Of a stretch of 41,704 nucleotides of DNA, positions 1-8,694 are shown one piece after another. Both the position numbers and the translations under genes were made by a program. The notes beneath the pieces are model-generated. The model did not search any database. It was not told the origin of the DNA and worked only from the letters and a program-made list of their open reading frames with translations. Location of the stretch: NCBI RefSeq assembly GCF_900129075.1, contig NZ_FQVH01000023.1, forward strand, positions 1-41,704. The letters are read 5' to 3'. Numbering within the stretch: the stretch's first letter is position 1; each line of letters begins with the position of its first letter. The stretch is from Caldanaerobius fijiensis DSM 17918 (GTDB taxonomy: Bacteria > Bacillota > Thermoanaerobacteria > Thermoanaerobacterales > Caldanaerobiaceae).

Positions 1-72
1 ACATTGATTAATATTGCAGACAATATATTTGAGATAAAAACATTGGATGATCTGGATAAATACCTAAATTAA
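1..72 (+). CDS. Rpn-family nuclease, 3' end only (partial)
   Basis: This is the last 23 codons and TAA stop of a gene that begins before the window. The bases are identical to the end of the complete Rpn-family gene at 7496-8542 (offset 8470), so it is a second copy of the same recombination-promoting nuclease/putative transposase family. Only the C-terminal tail (ending DLDKYLN) is visible, so nothing can be said about whether this copy is intact. Confidence 0.85.
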   Translation, partial: TLINIADNIFEIKTLDDLDKYLN

Positions 73-91
73 GTGTGATATATTTTATATT

Positions 92-122
92 CCACCTTGA
101 TCTTATGGTGGTTCTTTTTATT
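92..122 (+). terminator. Rho-independent terminator after the left Rpn copy
   Basis: CCACC (92-96) pairs with GGTGG (107-111) around a 10-nt loop, followed by TTCTTTTTATTT. The right copy (8562-8581) has CCACT, which still pairs through a G-U wobble, so the stem is retained in both copies. Confidence 0.6.
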
Positions 123-232
123 TCTTAATCCTTTTATTGGGTGCATATGATAAAAATACACTATTATTTAATAACTGATCCTAAATAGGTAATGTACATT
201 ATAACAGGCGCAATCATTTAATCATTGTTTAA

Positions 233-658
233 AGTTGTACTGTGACAGGACCCTTATTGGTCCCTCAAGAAAATTGGACTAAGACGTACAACATGAAAAA
301 TTTCTCTTGGGGGAGGTTCAAAAGCAATGGCAGCACACAAAAACTTTATCCTGGGGATAGTTATTATTTGGGGTTATAGACTTGTAAAGGAAAATATGGT
401 AATATAATTGTAAAAGAACAATTATGTTTTGTTATAAAAGGAGGAATATGTAGTTTTCCAAAATTATAAAAAAATATTGTTTTTTATAACGATTTGTTAA
501 GTTGGTATGAAGATATACCAGAAGATTTAATTATGTTTATAGAAAATTTGTATAAAAAGCAATTTGAGAGTTATCCATATGCTTATATAATAAAAGATAT
601 TCAACAAATACACGAATATAGTGATGAACGTAATTTTTGCTGCGTAAGGTGGCTTTAA
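233..658 (+). pseudogene. decayed gene of unknown family, one frame with two stops
   Basis: One reading frame of 141 codons runs from 233 to the TAA at 656-658. It is broken by TAG at 377-379 and TAA at 467-469. Between and around the stops it reads like real protein, for example KGKYGNIIVKEQLCFVIKGG and WYEDIPEDLIMFIENLYKKQ, with ordinary amino-acid composition and no repeats. An in-frame ATG lies at 292. I do not recognise the family. Two point nonsense mutations in an otherwise coherent frame suggest a recently inactivated gene. Confidence 0.4.
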
Positions 659-664
659 CAATGA

Positions 665-955
665 AGAATTTTGGAGTCTCTTGGCTCATCTATAAGCCTT
701 TATGTCAGTAAACAGATATCATTAGCAAAAGCTGCTTAGCTAGCAAATAAATCATTAAGTGATTTTATTGAAATATTGCCAGAAAAATCGCTGAAAGTTT
801 TTCGCTAGTCCCAATTGGTATTATTGGAATTCAAACTTGCGAAAATTAAGGGGCTTATACCTGAAATAAAGCCTTTTCTTGATAAGATGATTGATAATAA
901 TTTTCGGATTTCACTAAAATTATATAAAGAAATAAGAGAAACAAATGAGTTATGA
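665..955 (+). pseudogene. collapsed UPF0175 antitoxin / DUF3368 toxin remnant
   Basis: A single frame carries two recognisable pieces. The first (about 671-800) reads ISLYVSKQISLAKAA, then a TAG at 737-739, then LANKSLSDFIEIL; this is the helix-turn-helix pattern of UPF0175 antitoxins. After another TAG at 806-808 comes LVLLEFKLAKIKGLIPEIKP and FLDKMIDNNFRISLKLYKEI up to TGA at 953-955, which is the C-terminal signature of DUF3368 PIN-like toxins. The middle (antitoxin end and toxin PIN core) is missing, so an internal deletion probably joined the two genes. The TGA overlaps an ATG at 952 just before cas8b. The family assignment rests on motif memory. Confidence 0.6.
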
Positions 956-969
956 TGAGAGGTGATAAG

Positions 970-3051
970 ATGAACTTGACTGCTATTACTGCAACTCTAG
1001 GTAAAGATAGAAAAGATGATATTGAATGCCTTTTGGAAGAATTACCAAAGGTAAAAGATGACGAGCAAAGATATACCGTTTACCTGGTATTTGATATTAA
1101 ACATAAAAATATTCATTTTGAGTCAGGAGAGCCTGTACAAGACGACACTGCAAAGCGGTTATTATATTTCGGTAATAAAATAGGTAATAAATCTCAGTAT
1201 TATCTTAATAGAGATGTTGAATCTTTACATTACATTTTAACAAGCGTTATAAGTGATTTATATAATATGCTTTGTAAATACGGTATGCAGGATGGACAAA
1301 TAGCTTCCATTATTAAAGCAATGGAGGATAGTGGGCTTGTCATTTTAAGTAAAAGAAAGGGCGCTGGCAGTATAAATTATCAAAAGTTCTTATTACCAGA
1401 CAATTACATGATTAAAGGTCTTACTAGTAATACAAACAAAGCTAAAATAATATTATCAAAGCCAAATAAAGCTGAGAAAATTGTATCTCCTGAAGAATTT
1501 ATTAGAATAGGAATTGGAGAGAAAAACAAAAAAAATCGATTTGTATTGGTTATACCTACAGTTATACAGGAAGATGATCAACGGATTGTTCTGTCTGAGT
1601 GCCCTGAATATATAAAATTGGTAAGATTAGATAATAATATAGAAAAGCAAGGCCGCGTTTCTTCTTTGCAAAGTAAAAAGGTGTGTTACATATGCCATAA
1701 GGGAAAAGATGATGTTAAAACTGAGGATTATATTAAAAATTTTGATAGAACAGGTTTAAATAAATTGTTTGAAACAACAACTAAAAATACATCATCATAT
1801 CTGGACAATTTTGATTATGAAAAGACATATTCTATATGCCATGATTGCTATTTAGATCTTTTTAACGGCGACAGAAAGATTCGGAGCATGTTTAAGGGCA
1901 AGATAGCGGGAGAGGACGTTTTTATACTTCCTGAAGGACTGTTAGAAGATTTTAATTATGATTATTTATATAAGCTAAAAAAGGAAGTGGATCTTGCTTT
2001 AAATAATGATGATACAAATGATTGGCTACAAAATCTTGAAGCACTTGCTAATATAGATGAAATTTTCTACTATAGCCTGAACTTTGTGGTATATAGAACA
2101 GATGGTACATCATTTGGCGTATTGCAGACTATAGAGGATGTACCTACAATACGATTTAAAAAGATAATGGAGTTTATCGGGCAGAATGTTAAGATGATGC
2201 AACCACATATAAAACGCATGTCCCTTGCAAGTATTTATAGACTTATTCCTATATATCAAGATAAAAACGGTAACAAATATACAGGTAGGGTACTGTCGCT
2301 TTACAAGGCATTATTATGCGGTGAGCAAGTGGATATGAATGAATTGTTTAGTTATGCATGTGAAGGTCTTGATAAAGGATTGAATCAGCTTAAAAAGGAT
2401 GAAATAAAAAATTACTTTAACATGGGTTTAACTAGATATAAAGAGTATAAAGATTATGCTGATGACTATTTTATAAAAGATTTAGTGATGGATTATTTAG
2501 TATTATTTAATGTATGCAGGCAGCTAAATATTTTGACAAATGATAAAACTTATCGTGACAAGGAAAGGGGGGATGATAACATGAAAATAAATACTGTATC
2601 TGAAAAGGTAAATAGCTCTATAAATGCTATGGAAGATTTTCTTAATACGCAGCAATATACTGACGAAGCTAAGGCATTGTTTTATCTAGGTGTATTGATA
2701 AGACGAGTAGCAATATATCAGATGTTAAAAGAACATAAAAGTAAACCTATTCTTAAAAAGATTCAGTTTCAAGGAATGACCGATATGGAGGTCTATAGGC
2801 TTTATAACGAGGTAGTAGAAAAGCTTAGGCAGTATGGAAAGCTTAATATATTTACTGAAGCGGTAATGAACAGATTTCATTATTACTATGGATGCATAAA
2901 TAGGCCTATAGATAAGCCATGGAAATTAGACGGACACGCTAATGTGTTTTATATAATGTCTGGATATGCATATATGATAAGTAGTAGCATTCCAGACGTT
3001 ACTGATGAGGAACAGGAAGTCGTAAAAAAGGAAATTGAGGCAGAGGATTAG
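970..3051 (+). CDS. cas8b: Type I-B CRISPR Cascade large subunit Cas8b (TM1802/Csh1-like)
   Basis: This 693-residue protein is the large subunit of a type I-B Cascade, which helps recognise PAM and target DNA with Cas7 and Cas5. Family membership rests on length, position immediately before cas7-cas5-cas3, and the paired CxxC motifs at about residues 239-242 (CYIC) and 290-293 (CHDC). These form the zinc-ribbon-like insert of the TM1802 family. An upstream in-frame ATG at 952 exists, but the ATG at 970 has an AGAGGTGAT ribosome binding site seven bases before it, so 970 is preferred. cas7 follows after a 20-bp gap. The sequence is very AT-rich, like the rest of the cassette. Large-subunit sequences diverge fast, so the subtype label relies partly on the neighbours. 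Confidence 0.85.
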   Translation: MNLTAITATLGKDRKDDIECLLEELPKVKDDEQRYTVYLVFDIKHKNIHFESGEPVQDDTAKRLLYFGNKIGNKSQYYLNRDVESLHYILTSVISDLYNMLCKYGMQDGQIASIIKAMEDSGLVILSKRKGAGSINYQKFLLPDNYMIKGLTSNTNKAKIILSKPNKAEKIVSPEEFIRIGIGEKNKKNRFVLVIPTVIQEDDQRIVLSECPEYIKLVRLDNNIEKQGRVSSLQSKKVCYICHKGKDDVKTEDYIKNFDRTGLNKLFETTTKNTSSYLDNFDYEKTYSICHDCYLDLFNGDRKIRSMFKGKIAGEDVFILPEGLLEDFNYDYLYKLKKEVDLALNNDDTNDWLQNLEALANIDEIFYYSLNFVVYRTDGTSFGVLQTIEDVPTIRFKKIMEFIGQNVKMMQPHIKRMSLASIYRLIPIYQDKNGNKYTGRVLSLYKALLCGEQVDMNELFSYACEGLDKGLNQLKKDEIKNYFNMGLTRYKEYKDYADDYFIKDLVMDYLVLFNVCRQLNILTNDKTYRDKERGDDNMKINTVSEKVNSSINAMEDFLNTQQYTDEAKALFYLGVLIRRVAIYQMLKEHKSKPILKKIQFQGMTDMEVYRLYNEVVEKLRQYGKLNIFTEAVMNRFHYYYGCINRPIDKPWKLDGHANVFYIMSGYAYMISSSIPDVTDEEQEVVKKEIEAED

Positions 3052-3071
3052 AATTAGAAAGGAAGGTAATG

Positions 3072-4148
3072 ATGAATACTTTAAATAGAAACAGCGATTT
3101 TTTATTTGGCTTTGAGGCGAATATGACAAATCCTAACGGAGATCCTGACCAGGAAAATAGACCTAGGATGGACTATGAAACAGCAACCCTTTTGGTAAGT
3201 GATGGACGGCGTAAGAGAGATTGTAGGGATCTTTTAAAGAATAAAGGATATGAGATTTTTGTTGATACATTGGCTGATACGAAAGTGCCTATGGAAACCA
3301 TGTTTGATAATATAATAAATAAATGGCTTAGTAACAAAGATAAAATGGATACTCTTTTTAAAAAAAATAATATGATCAAGCGGAAATGGGAAGAGGTATT
3401 TGGGAAAAATTGTGATGACTATAAAGCAGCATATGACAAGAAAAAACCTAAATCCAAGAACAAAAAAGATAGCGATTTTAACCAATTTAATAATATTTTG
3501 CTGACCGAGATAATCAAGCAGTCGTTAATAGATATAAGGCTATTTGGCAGTGCCATGGCAATAGAAAATGTAACGAAAACATTTACTGGGCCAGTACAGA
3601 TAAGTTGGGGATATTCTCTCCATCCGGTAGAAATAGTTAAATCAAATTCTATAACTTCCATTATGAATGACGATAGTTCGACATTTGGTAAAAAGTATAA
3701 AGTCTATTATGCATTAGTGGCTCATTATGGTACTATGAATAAATACAGTGCAAAACACACTGGTATGACAGAAGAAGATGCTTCGTTATTTAGAAAAGCT
3801 TTAGTACAAAGCATTATGGCCAATCAGACAGATAGCAAGCAAGGGCAGCAACCTCTGTTTTATATTGAAGTGGTGTATAAACCCGAGTTTGATGGATACC
3901 TAGGTGATATGAGACGATTTTTGAAGGTTTCATATAATGCTGATAAACCTATAAGATCACTTAATGATGTAAAAGTAGATTTTAAAGATCTTACATGTGT
4001 AATAGACCAAATGAAACAAAAGGGATATGTAGACGAAGTAATTGGTTGGGTACATCCTTATATCAATACTAGTGAATCTCTTGTAAATATGCCTATATAT
4101 AAAGAAATGGATTTATGGACTCCTATTCCTAGTAAGGTGGCTGACTAG
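3072..4148 (+). CDS. cas7: Type I-B CRISPR Cascade backbone subunit Cas7 (Csh2-like)
   Basis: This 358-residue RAMP protein polymerises along the crRNA as the Cascade backbone. The N-terminus carries the Cas7 group I signature NPNGDPDQENRPRMDYET at about residues 20-37, followed by a (V)SDGRRKRDCRDLL segment equivalent to the TDvrlKRkiRD motif of Csh2/Cst2 proteins. A lysine-rich stretch (KKKPKSKNKKD) near residue 125 looks like a surface loop insertion. ATG at 3069 and 3072 are adjacent; 3072 gives better spacing from AAAGGAAGG at 3058-3066. cas5 starts three bases after the stop, so translation is probably coupled. Confidence 0.92.
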   Translation: MNTLNRNSDFLFGFEANMTNPNGDPDQENRPRMDYETATLLVSDGRRKRDCRDLLKNKGYEIFVDTLADTKVPMETMFDNIINKWLSNKDKMDTLFKKNNMIKRKWEEVFGKNCDDYKAAYDKKKPKSKNKKDSDFNQFNNILLTEIIKQSLIDIRLFGSAMAIENVTKTFTGPVQISWGYSLHPVEIVKSNSITSIMNDDSSTFGKKYKVYYALVAHYGTMNKYSAKHTGMTEEDASLFRKALVQSIMANQTDSKQGQQPLFYIEVVYKPEFDGYLGDMRRFLKVSYNADKPIRSLNDVKVDFKDLTCVIDQMKQKGYVDEVIGWVHPYINTSESLVNMPIYKEMDLWTPIPSKVAD

Positions 4149-4151
4149 ATT

Positions 4152-4910
4152 ATGAAAGTAGTATCATTTTCAGTAAATGGTAAGATGGCGCATTTTAGAA
4201 AAGTGTATTCTAACGCTTCAGCCCTTTCATATTTCATACCTCCTAGAACCACAATATCCGGTATAGTTGCTGGCTTGTTGGGGAGGGAAAAAGATACATA
4301 TTATGAGATGTTTTCTATTGATAAATGCAAAATTGCCGTAGCTTGTCAAACACCTATAAAAAAATGTATGCAAAAGCTCAATTATCTTATGATAAAGAGC
4401 AAAAATGATTTAAATGGCTCGGCTGAGAATCATAGCCAGACGGCTACAGAGCTTGTTATACCATTTAATATGCGGACTGGATATGTAAGTTATCAAATAT
4501 GGATACATCATTCCGACAATAAGGTTATGGAGAAATTAGAATGGATAATAAATGACACGCCGATATATCATAGTCAAGGAATATCACTGGCCCTTGGGAC
4601 TGCTTTCAACTTGGGTTGGCTAGAAAACAAGGGTGTATATGAAGCGGAAGAAATATATAAATCAGAGGTAGTTGATATGTATTCCGTTATACCCATGGAC
4701 TATATAGATGATATAAAGTTGCCAAGTATACCAGGTAAATGGTATAGGTTAATAAAAGAAGAAGTACCATTGGAGTTTAATAAGGATAGAGAAATTACAG
4801 AGCGTGGACTCAAAAATATGCTCATAAATCTTGAAGGAGGTTCTGTAACAGTAACAGCTAAACAATATGTAAAATTAGATAATGGATTAAACATAATGTG
4901 GATGCAATAA
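4152..4910 (+). CDS. cas5: Type I-B CRISPR Cascade subunit Cas5 (Cas5h-like)
   Basis: This 252-residue protein has the Cas5 N-terminal RAMP pattern: KVVSFSVNGKMAHFRKVYSN, then SYFIPPRTTISGIVAGLLGR, the conserved P-P-R-T-T..G segment that binds the crRNA 5' handle. In systems without Cas5d activity, Cas5 caps Cascade and does not process RNA, so a Cas6 would still be needed; none is seen here. A second conserved part, SQGISLALGTAFNLGW, lies near residues 138-153. The gene sits three bases after cas7 and 21 bases before cas3. Confidence 0.92.
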   Translation: MKVVSFSVNGKMAHFRKVYSNASALSYFIPPRTTISGIVAGLLGREKDTYYEMFSIDKCKIAVACQTPIKKCMQKLNYLMIKSKNDLNGSAENHSQTATELVIPFNMRTGYVSYQIWIHHSDNKVMEKLEWIINDTPIYHSQGISLALGTAFNLGWLENKGVYEAEEIYKSEVVDMYSVIPMDYIDDIKLPSIPGKWYRLIKEEVPLEFNKDREITERGLKNMLINLEGGSVTVTAKQYVKLDNGLNIMWMQ

Positions 4911-4931
4911 AACATAAAAGGTAGTGGTTTT

Positions 4932-7355
4932 ATGAAATATCTTGCTCATTATGATAAAGATAAAGGATATGATCAAACATTAAGTGAACATTTGAAAGCT
5001 GTAGCAGAGATGTGTACTGAAATGGTGCCAAATGTAGTAAAATTTAAAGATATAGACAATGATATAATAAAGTGCTTAGCCTATAATATAGGTTTTTTTC
5101 ATGATATAGGAAAATATTCAGACTATTTTCAAGAATATTTAGTAGGGAACTACAATGGCTCGTATAAAAACCATGCTCATATCTCTGCTTGCTTTTCTTA
5201 TTTATTTTTATTGGATGAAGCTAAATGGAGATATAAAAATGAGATTTTAAGGTATATAGTTACATATCTATGTTATATTGTTGTGCGCATGCACCACCTT
5301 TCTTTGACATTGGATCGGTTGTTTACTATAGAAGGACAGGATTTGATGTGGCAGGAGCTTAATGTTATAAGACAAAATATATTTGAAAATCAACGTGAGA
5401 TTTTAGCTGATTTGTCTAGCATTGCGCCACATTTAAAGGATTTTGATTTTTCAGTGTATCTTGATTTGCAGAGATTAAAGAAAAACAAACATTTTATAAA
5501 TATGCCTCAACTTTTAAAAATGGGACGGTTTGCTGATGATCAATGGTATTTTTTTCTTATATACATGTTTTCATTGCTTGTAGATAGCGATAAGCTAAAT
5601 TCGGCTGAATTGGTTCATAGATCAACGAAGTCTATTTCACCTAGTAAGGTTGTCAACTATTTAGCATTTAAGGATAAAGGTAATGTCGATAAAACATTGC
5701 TTTTAAAAAGAGAAAATGCTCGTAGCGAGATGATAAACATTGTAGATAGTTTAACCGATGAACAGATAAAAAACAGTAGATTTTTCATTATTACCGCTCC
5801 TACCGGAATTGGTAAAACTTTATCCTCTTTGCAATGTGCTTTACGGTTACAACAAAGGATACAAGATGTAGAAGGATATGTTCCAAGGATAATAACAGCT
5901 ATTCCGTTTATCAATATTATAGAACAGACGCGTAAAGAGTATGAAAATGTTATAGGAGATCAGGCAAATTTGGTTGTGCATCATAGATTGGCTGATATTA
6001 CATCTAATATCAAAGTTGACGAAATTATACCGGTAAGCAAAGCCTTACTTGAGATGGAGGCTTGGGAAGGAGATGTGATCTTAACCACATTTGTCCAGCT
6101 ATTTCAATCGATATTCACAGGCAGAAACAGTGCTTTGAAAAAACTTAATAAGCTAGCAGGTAGTATCGTAATATTGGATGAAGTGCAGGCAGTACCAGAA
6201 AAGTATATGTCTCTCGTTGGTGCTACTTTGCAAAAAATATCAGAATATTATGGTACTAGATTCATACTTATGACGGCTACTCAGCCTAAGATATTGGAGT
6301 TTGGAGATCAGTTGTTGAATAATCATGAATATAGTAGTAAAAGGACAGTTGATTTATTTCCTTCTTCAGAGACATACTTTGGTCAGTTGAAAAGGACCAA
6401 ATTTGTACCAGTGTTGGAAGAAGAGATGGATACAGACAAATTTATAGAATTTTTTATGGAAAAATGGAATGCGCTTAAATCGGCTGTCATAGTCGTAAAT
6501 ACTATAAAAAGAAGCGTAGAGGTATTTTATGCATTAAAGTCAGAACTCAAAAGACGAGGTATTGATACACCTGTGTATTATTTATCGACCAACATAATAC
6601 CAATAAAGAGGATGTCGGTTATTCAGGAAGTGAATAAGCTATTGAAAGCTAATAAATCTGTTATTCTGGTCTCTACTCAGACCATAGAAGCAGGAGTAGA
6701 TTTAGATTTTGACATGGCTTTTAGGGATTTTGCTCCATTGGATTCATTGGTGCAGACGGCTGGTCGTGTGAATAGAAATGGCCAAAAAGGCCAATATTTG
6801 CCCGTTTATATTATAAAATTAGCCCATGATAGCGATTATATATATCACCTTTTTAATAGGAAGTTAACGATGGATCTACTGAGAGAATGTACAGAAGTGT
6901 ACGAATGGCAATATAAAACAATTGTAAATAGGTATTATGACAAAATATTAAACTTAGGTATACCTCAAGAATCGAAAAATATATGGAATGAAGGCATATT
7001 GAAACTAGATTTTAATAAGATACAAGAATTTAAATTAATAGAGGATTTGTCAGACGTATACGATGTGTATGTGGAGAAGGATGAAAATGCTACTTTTTTG
7101 GCCAATGAATTTGAGAATGTTATTATAGGACGAGGAGATTATGCAAATTGCAACTCATTTGAACGCAAGGCATTATTAAGAAATGTTATGGCAAAAATGA
7201 ATGATTATATAATACAAGTTAAAGGGAGAAAGGTTGAGAAAAACTTGCTACTGAATTTTGAAAACAGAAATGGGGTACAAAGTTCGCTACGATGGATTTC
7301 ACCAAAAGATATATCGAAATTATATGATGAAGAAACAGGATTTAAATTTGTTTGA
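4932..7355 (+). CDS. cas3: CRISPR-associated helicase-nuclease Cas3 (HD + DExH)
   Basis: This 807-residue protein unwinds and degrades the DNA strand displaced by Cascade. The N-terminal HD nuclease domain keeps His20, His57-Asp58 with Lys61 (FFHDIGK), His81/His83 and His121/His122, so it looks catalytically complete. The helicase part has Walker A TAPTGIGKT at about 288-296, DEVQ at 416-419, MTAT at 447-450, and the C-terminal motifs STQTIEAGVDLDFD and QTAGRVNRNG. The length matches full Cas3. A C-terminal domain follows without obvious truncation. It is the last gene of the I-B cassette; the usual downstream cas4-cas1-cas2 are replaced by an Rpn-family gene 140 bp further on. Confidence 0.95.
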   Translation: MKYLAHYDKDKGYDQTLSEHLKAVAEMCTEMVPNVVKFKDIDNDIIKCLAYNIGFFHDIGKYSDYFQEYLVGNYNGSYKNHAHISACFSYLFLLDEAKWRYKNEILRYIVTYLCYIVVRMHHLSLTLDRLFTIEGQDLMWQELNVIRQNIFENQREILADLSSIAPHLKDFDFSVYLDLQRLKKNKHFINMPQLLKMGRFADDQWYFFLIYMFSLLVDSDKLNSAELVHRSTKSISPSKVVNYLAFKDKGNVDKTLLLKRENARSEMINIVDSLTDEQIKNSRFFIITAPTGIGKTLSSLQCALRLQQRIQDVEGYVPRIITAIPFINIIEQTRKEYENVIGDQANLVVHHRLADITSNIKVDEIIPVSKALLEMEAWEGDVILTTFVQLFQSIFTGRNSALKKLNKLAGSIVILDEVQAVPEKYMSLVGATLQKISEYYGTRFILMTATQPKILEFGDQLLNNHEYSSKRTVDLFPSSETYFGQLKRTKFVPVLEEEMDTDKFIEFFMEKWNALKSAVIVVNTIKRSVEVFYALKSELKRRGIDTPVYYLSTNIIPIKRMSVIQEVNKLLKANKSVILVSTQTIEAGVDLDFDMAFRDFAPLDSLVQTAGRVNRNGQKGQYLPVYIIKLAHDSDYIYHLFNRKLTMDLLRECTEVYEWQYKTIVNRYYDKILNLGIPQESKNIWNEGILKLDFNKIQEFKLIEDLSDVYDVYVEKDENATFLANEFENVIIGRGDYANCNSFERKALLRNVMAKMNDYIIQVKGRKVEKNLLLNFENRNGVQSSLRWISPKDISKLYDEETGFKFV

Positions 7356-7394
7356 AAACAAAATACATTGCTATGGATACCCCAAAAATTTAAA

Positions 7395-7470
7395 GTGACA
7401 TTGTCACAAAATAACTGCGTACAAAAAATTTGTTCTTCAAAATCGATATTAATGGTGTATAATAATATCG
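7395..7470 (+). promoter_or_regulatory. two inverted repeats and a TATAAT box before the Rpn gene
   Basis: GTGACA-T-TGTCAC (7395-7407) is an operator-sized palindrome. CGATATT (7444-7450) and AATATCG (7464-7470) form a second inverted repeat with a 13-nt loop that contains TATAAT at 7458-7463. The best -35 candidates are poor or badly spaced. This is a plausible regulated promoter for the Rpn gene starting at 7496, but the evidence is sequence symmetry only. Confidence 0.35.
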
Positions 7471-7495
7471 AGATAATTAAAGGGGTTTAAAGGTG

Positions 7496-8542
7496 ATGGA
7501 TAATAATATACAAAAGAAAACGGCAAAAGAAAATATCCGTAATCAACACGATAAAGGCTATAAATTTTTGTTGTCCAGTAAGCGGGTGTTTATAGAGTTA
7601 TTAAAGAGTTTTGTCGGACAAGAATGGGTAAAAGATATAGATGAAACTGGAATGGTTAGAGTTGATAAATCCTATATTTTACAGGATTTTGCGGATAAAG
7701 AAGCCGATTTAGTTTACCGCATGAAGCTAAAAGATAAAGACGTAATATTCTATGTATTAATGGAATTGCAGTCTAAAGTTGATTTTCAGATGCCATATAG
7801 GTTGTTATTGTATATGGTAGAGATATGGAGAAGTTTGCTAAAAGATACTTCTCGGAAAGAAGCAAAGAGAAAAGATTTTAAATTACCGGCTATAATACCA
7901 ATAGTATTGTATAACGGGGAGCGTAAATGGACAGCGTGTATAAACTATAAAGAGACATTAGATTCTTACGAGACATTTAAAGAATATGTACTGGATTTCA
8001 AGTATATTTTAATAGACGTAAACAGTTATAATAAAAAGGATTTATTAGAGTTAGAGAATTTAATAGGAGCGGTATTCTTATTAGATCAGAAAGTAGACAG
8101 AGAAGAGTTAATGAACAGGTTGAGCGAACTAATCGGAGTACTAAAGAAGTTAGATTCTGAGCGAATGGAATTATTTAAGACGTGGTTAGGGAGGATATTG
8201 TCAAATAGGTTGCCCAAAAAAGAGAAAAAAGAAATAGAGAGAATAATAGAAGAGAGCAAGGAGGTGGAGGATATGGTGTACAACCTTGAACGAACGATAT
8301 TAGAAGGATTTAAGGAATATGAGAAGAGAGGCATAGAGAAAGGAATAGAGAAAGGAATAGAGAAAGGAATAGAAAAAGGAATAGGAGAAGTGGTTATACG
8401 ACAGCTGAAGAAGAAATTTAGTGATATTCCTGAGATTTATATAGGGAAAATACGTAGCGCTGATAAAAACACATTGATTAATATTGCAGACAATATATTT
8501 GAGATAAAAACATTGGATGATCTGGATAAATACCTAAATTAA
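7496..8542 (+). CDS. Rpn-family recombination-promoting nuclease / putative transposase
   Basis: This 348-residue protein of the PD-(D/E)XK superfamily has the Rpn (RpnA-D, transposase_31-like) pattern. DKGYKFLLSSKRVFIELL is at the N-terminus; the catalytic-type core is FADKEADLVYR followed by VIFYVLMELQSKVDFQMPYR (acidic residue, then E-x-Q). Rpn proteins are DNA endonucleases that raise RecA-independent recombination, and some have phage-related roles. Near the C-terminus four 12-bp units encode tandem GIEK, common in this family. GTG at 7493 precedes the ATG at 7496. A partial second copy opens the window. Confidence 0.88.
   Translation: MDNNIQKKTAKENIRNQHDKGYKFLLSSKRVFIELLKSFVGQEWVKDIDETGMVRVDKSYILQDFADKEADLVYRMKLKDKDVIFYVLMELQSKVDFQMPYRLLLYMVEIWRSLLKDTSRKEAKRKDFKLPAIIPIVLYNGERKWTACINYKETLDSYETFKEYVLDFKYILIDVNSYNKKDLLELENLIGAVFLLDQKVDREELMNRLSELIGVLKKLDSERMELFKTWLGRILSNRLPKKEKKEIERIIEESKEVEDMVYNLERTILEGFKEYEKRGIEKGIEKGIEKGIEKGIGEVVIRQLKKKFSDIPEIYIGKIRSADKNTLINIADNIFEIKTLDDLDKYLN
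8330..8377 (+). repeat. 12-bp tandem repeat encoding (GIEK)4
   Basis: Four in-frame 12-bp units (GGAATAGAGAAA with small changes) start at 8330, 8342, 8354 and 8366. They encode a charged helical linker in the Rpn protein. Unit number could vary by slippage without breaking the frame. Confidence 0.85.
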
Positions 8543-8653
8543 GTGTGATATATTTTATATTCCACTTTGATCTTATGGTGGTTATTTTTATTTCCTGACC
8601 CGTTTTATTAGGCATATATGTTAAAAATACAATATTCAAACAACTGATCCTAC
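8471..8653 (+). repeat. direct repeat, right copy (Rpn 3' end plus terminator)
   Basis: This is the counterpart of bases 1-183. Identity is complete through the end of the coding sequence and breaks down gradually beyond the terminator, stopping near CTGATCCTA. About 8.5 kb, including all type I-B cas genes, separates the two copies. Confidence 0.85.
8562..8592 (+). terminator. Rho-independent terminator after the Rpn gene
   Basis: CCACT (8562-8566) pairs with GGTGG (8577-8581) using one G-U pair, followed by TTATTTTTATTT. It is equivalent to the hairpin at 92-111. Confidence 0.55.
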
Positions 8654-8694
8654 GGAGTAGCGACATGTTTATATGAAAAACATAAGCTTTTTAA

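Larger units (their letters stand above)
1..183 (+). repeat. direct repeat, left copy (Rpn 3' end plus terminator)
   Basis: Bases 1-94 match 8471-8564 exactly. The match continues with scattered substitutions and small indels to a shared CTGATCCTA near 183 (8653 in the other copy). The repeat covers the Rpn gene 3' end, its terminator and about 60 bp beyond. With the right copy it brackets the whole type I-B cas cassette. It looks like a duplicated Rpn locus, not the ends of an insertion sequence. Confidence 0.85.

Noticed and set aside
1-183. Direct repeats as insertion-sequence or attachment-site ends
   Set aside because: The identity extends over the 3' coding end of Rpn genes and their terminators, with no inverted ends, so gene duplication explains it better.
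8330-8377. Tandem 12-bp repeats that could be mistaken for a small CRISPR array
   Set aside because: The units are contiguous without spacers, in frame within the Rpn gene, and encode GIEK.
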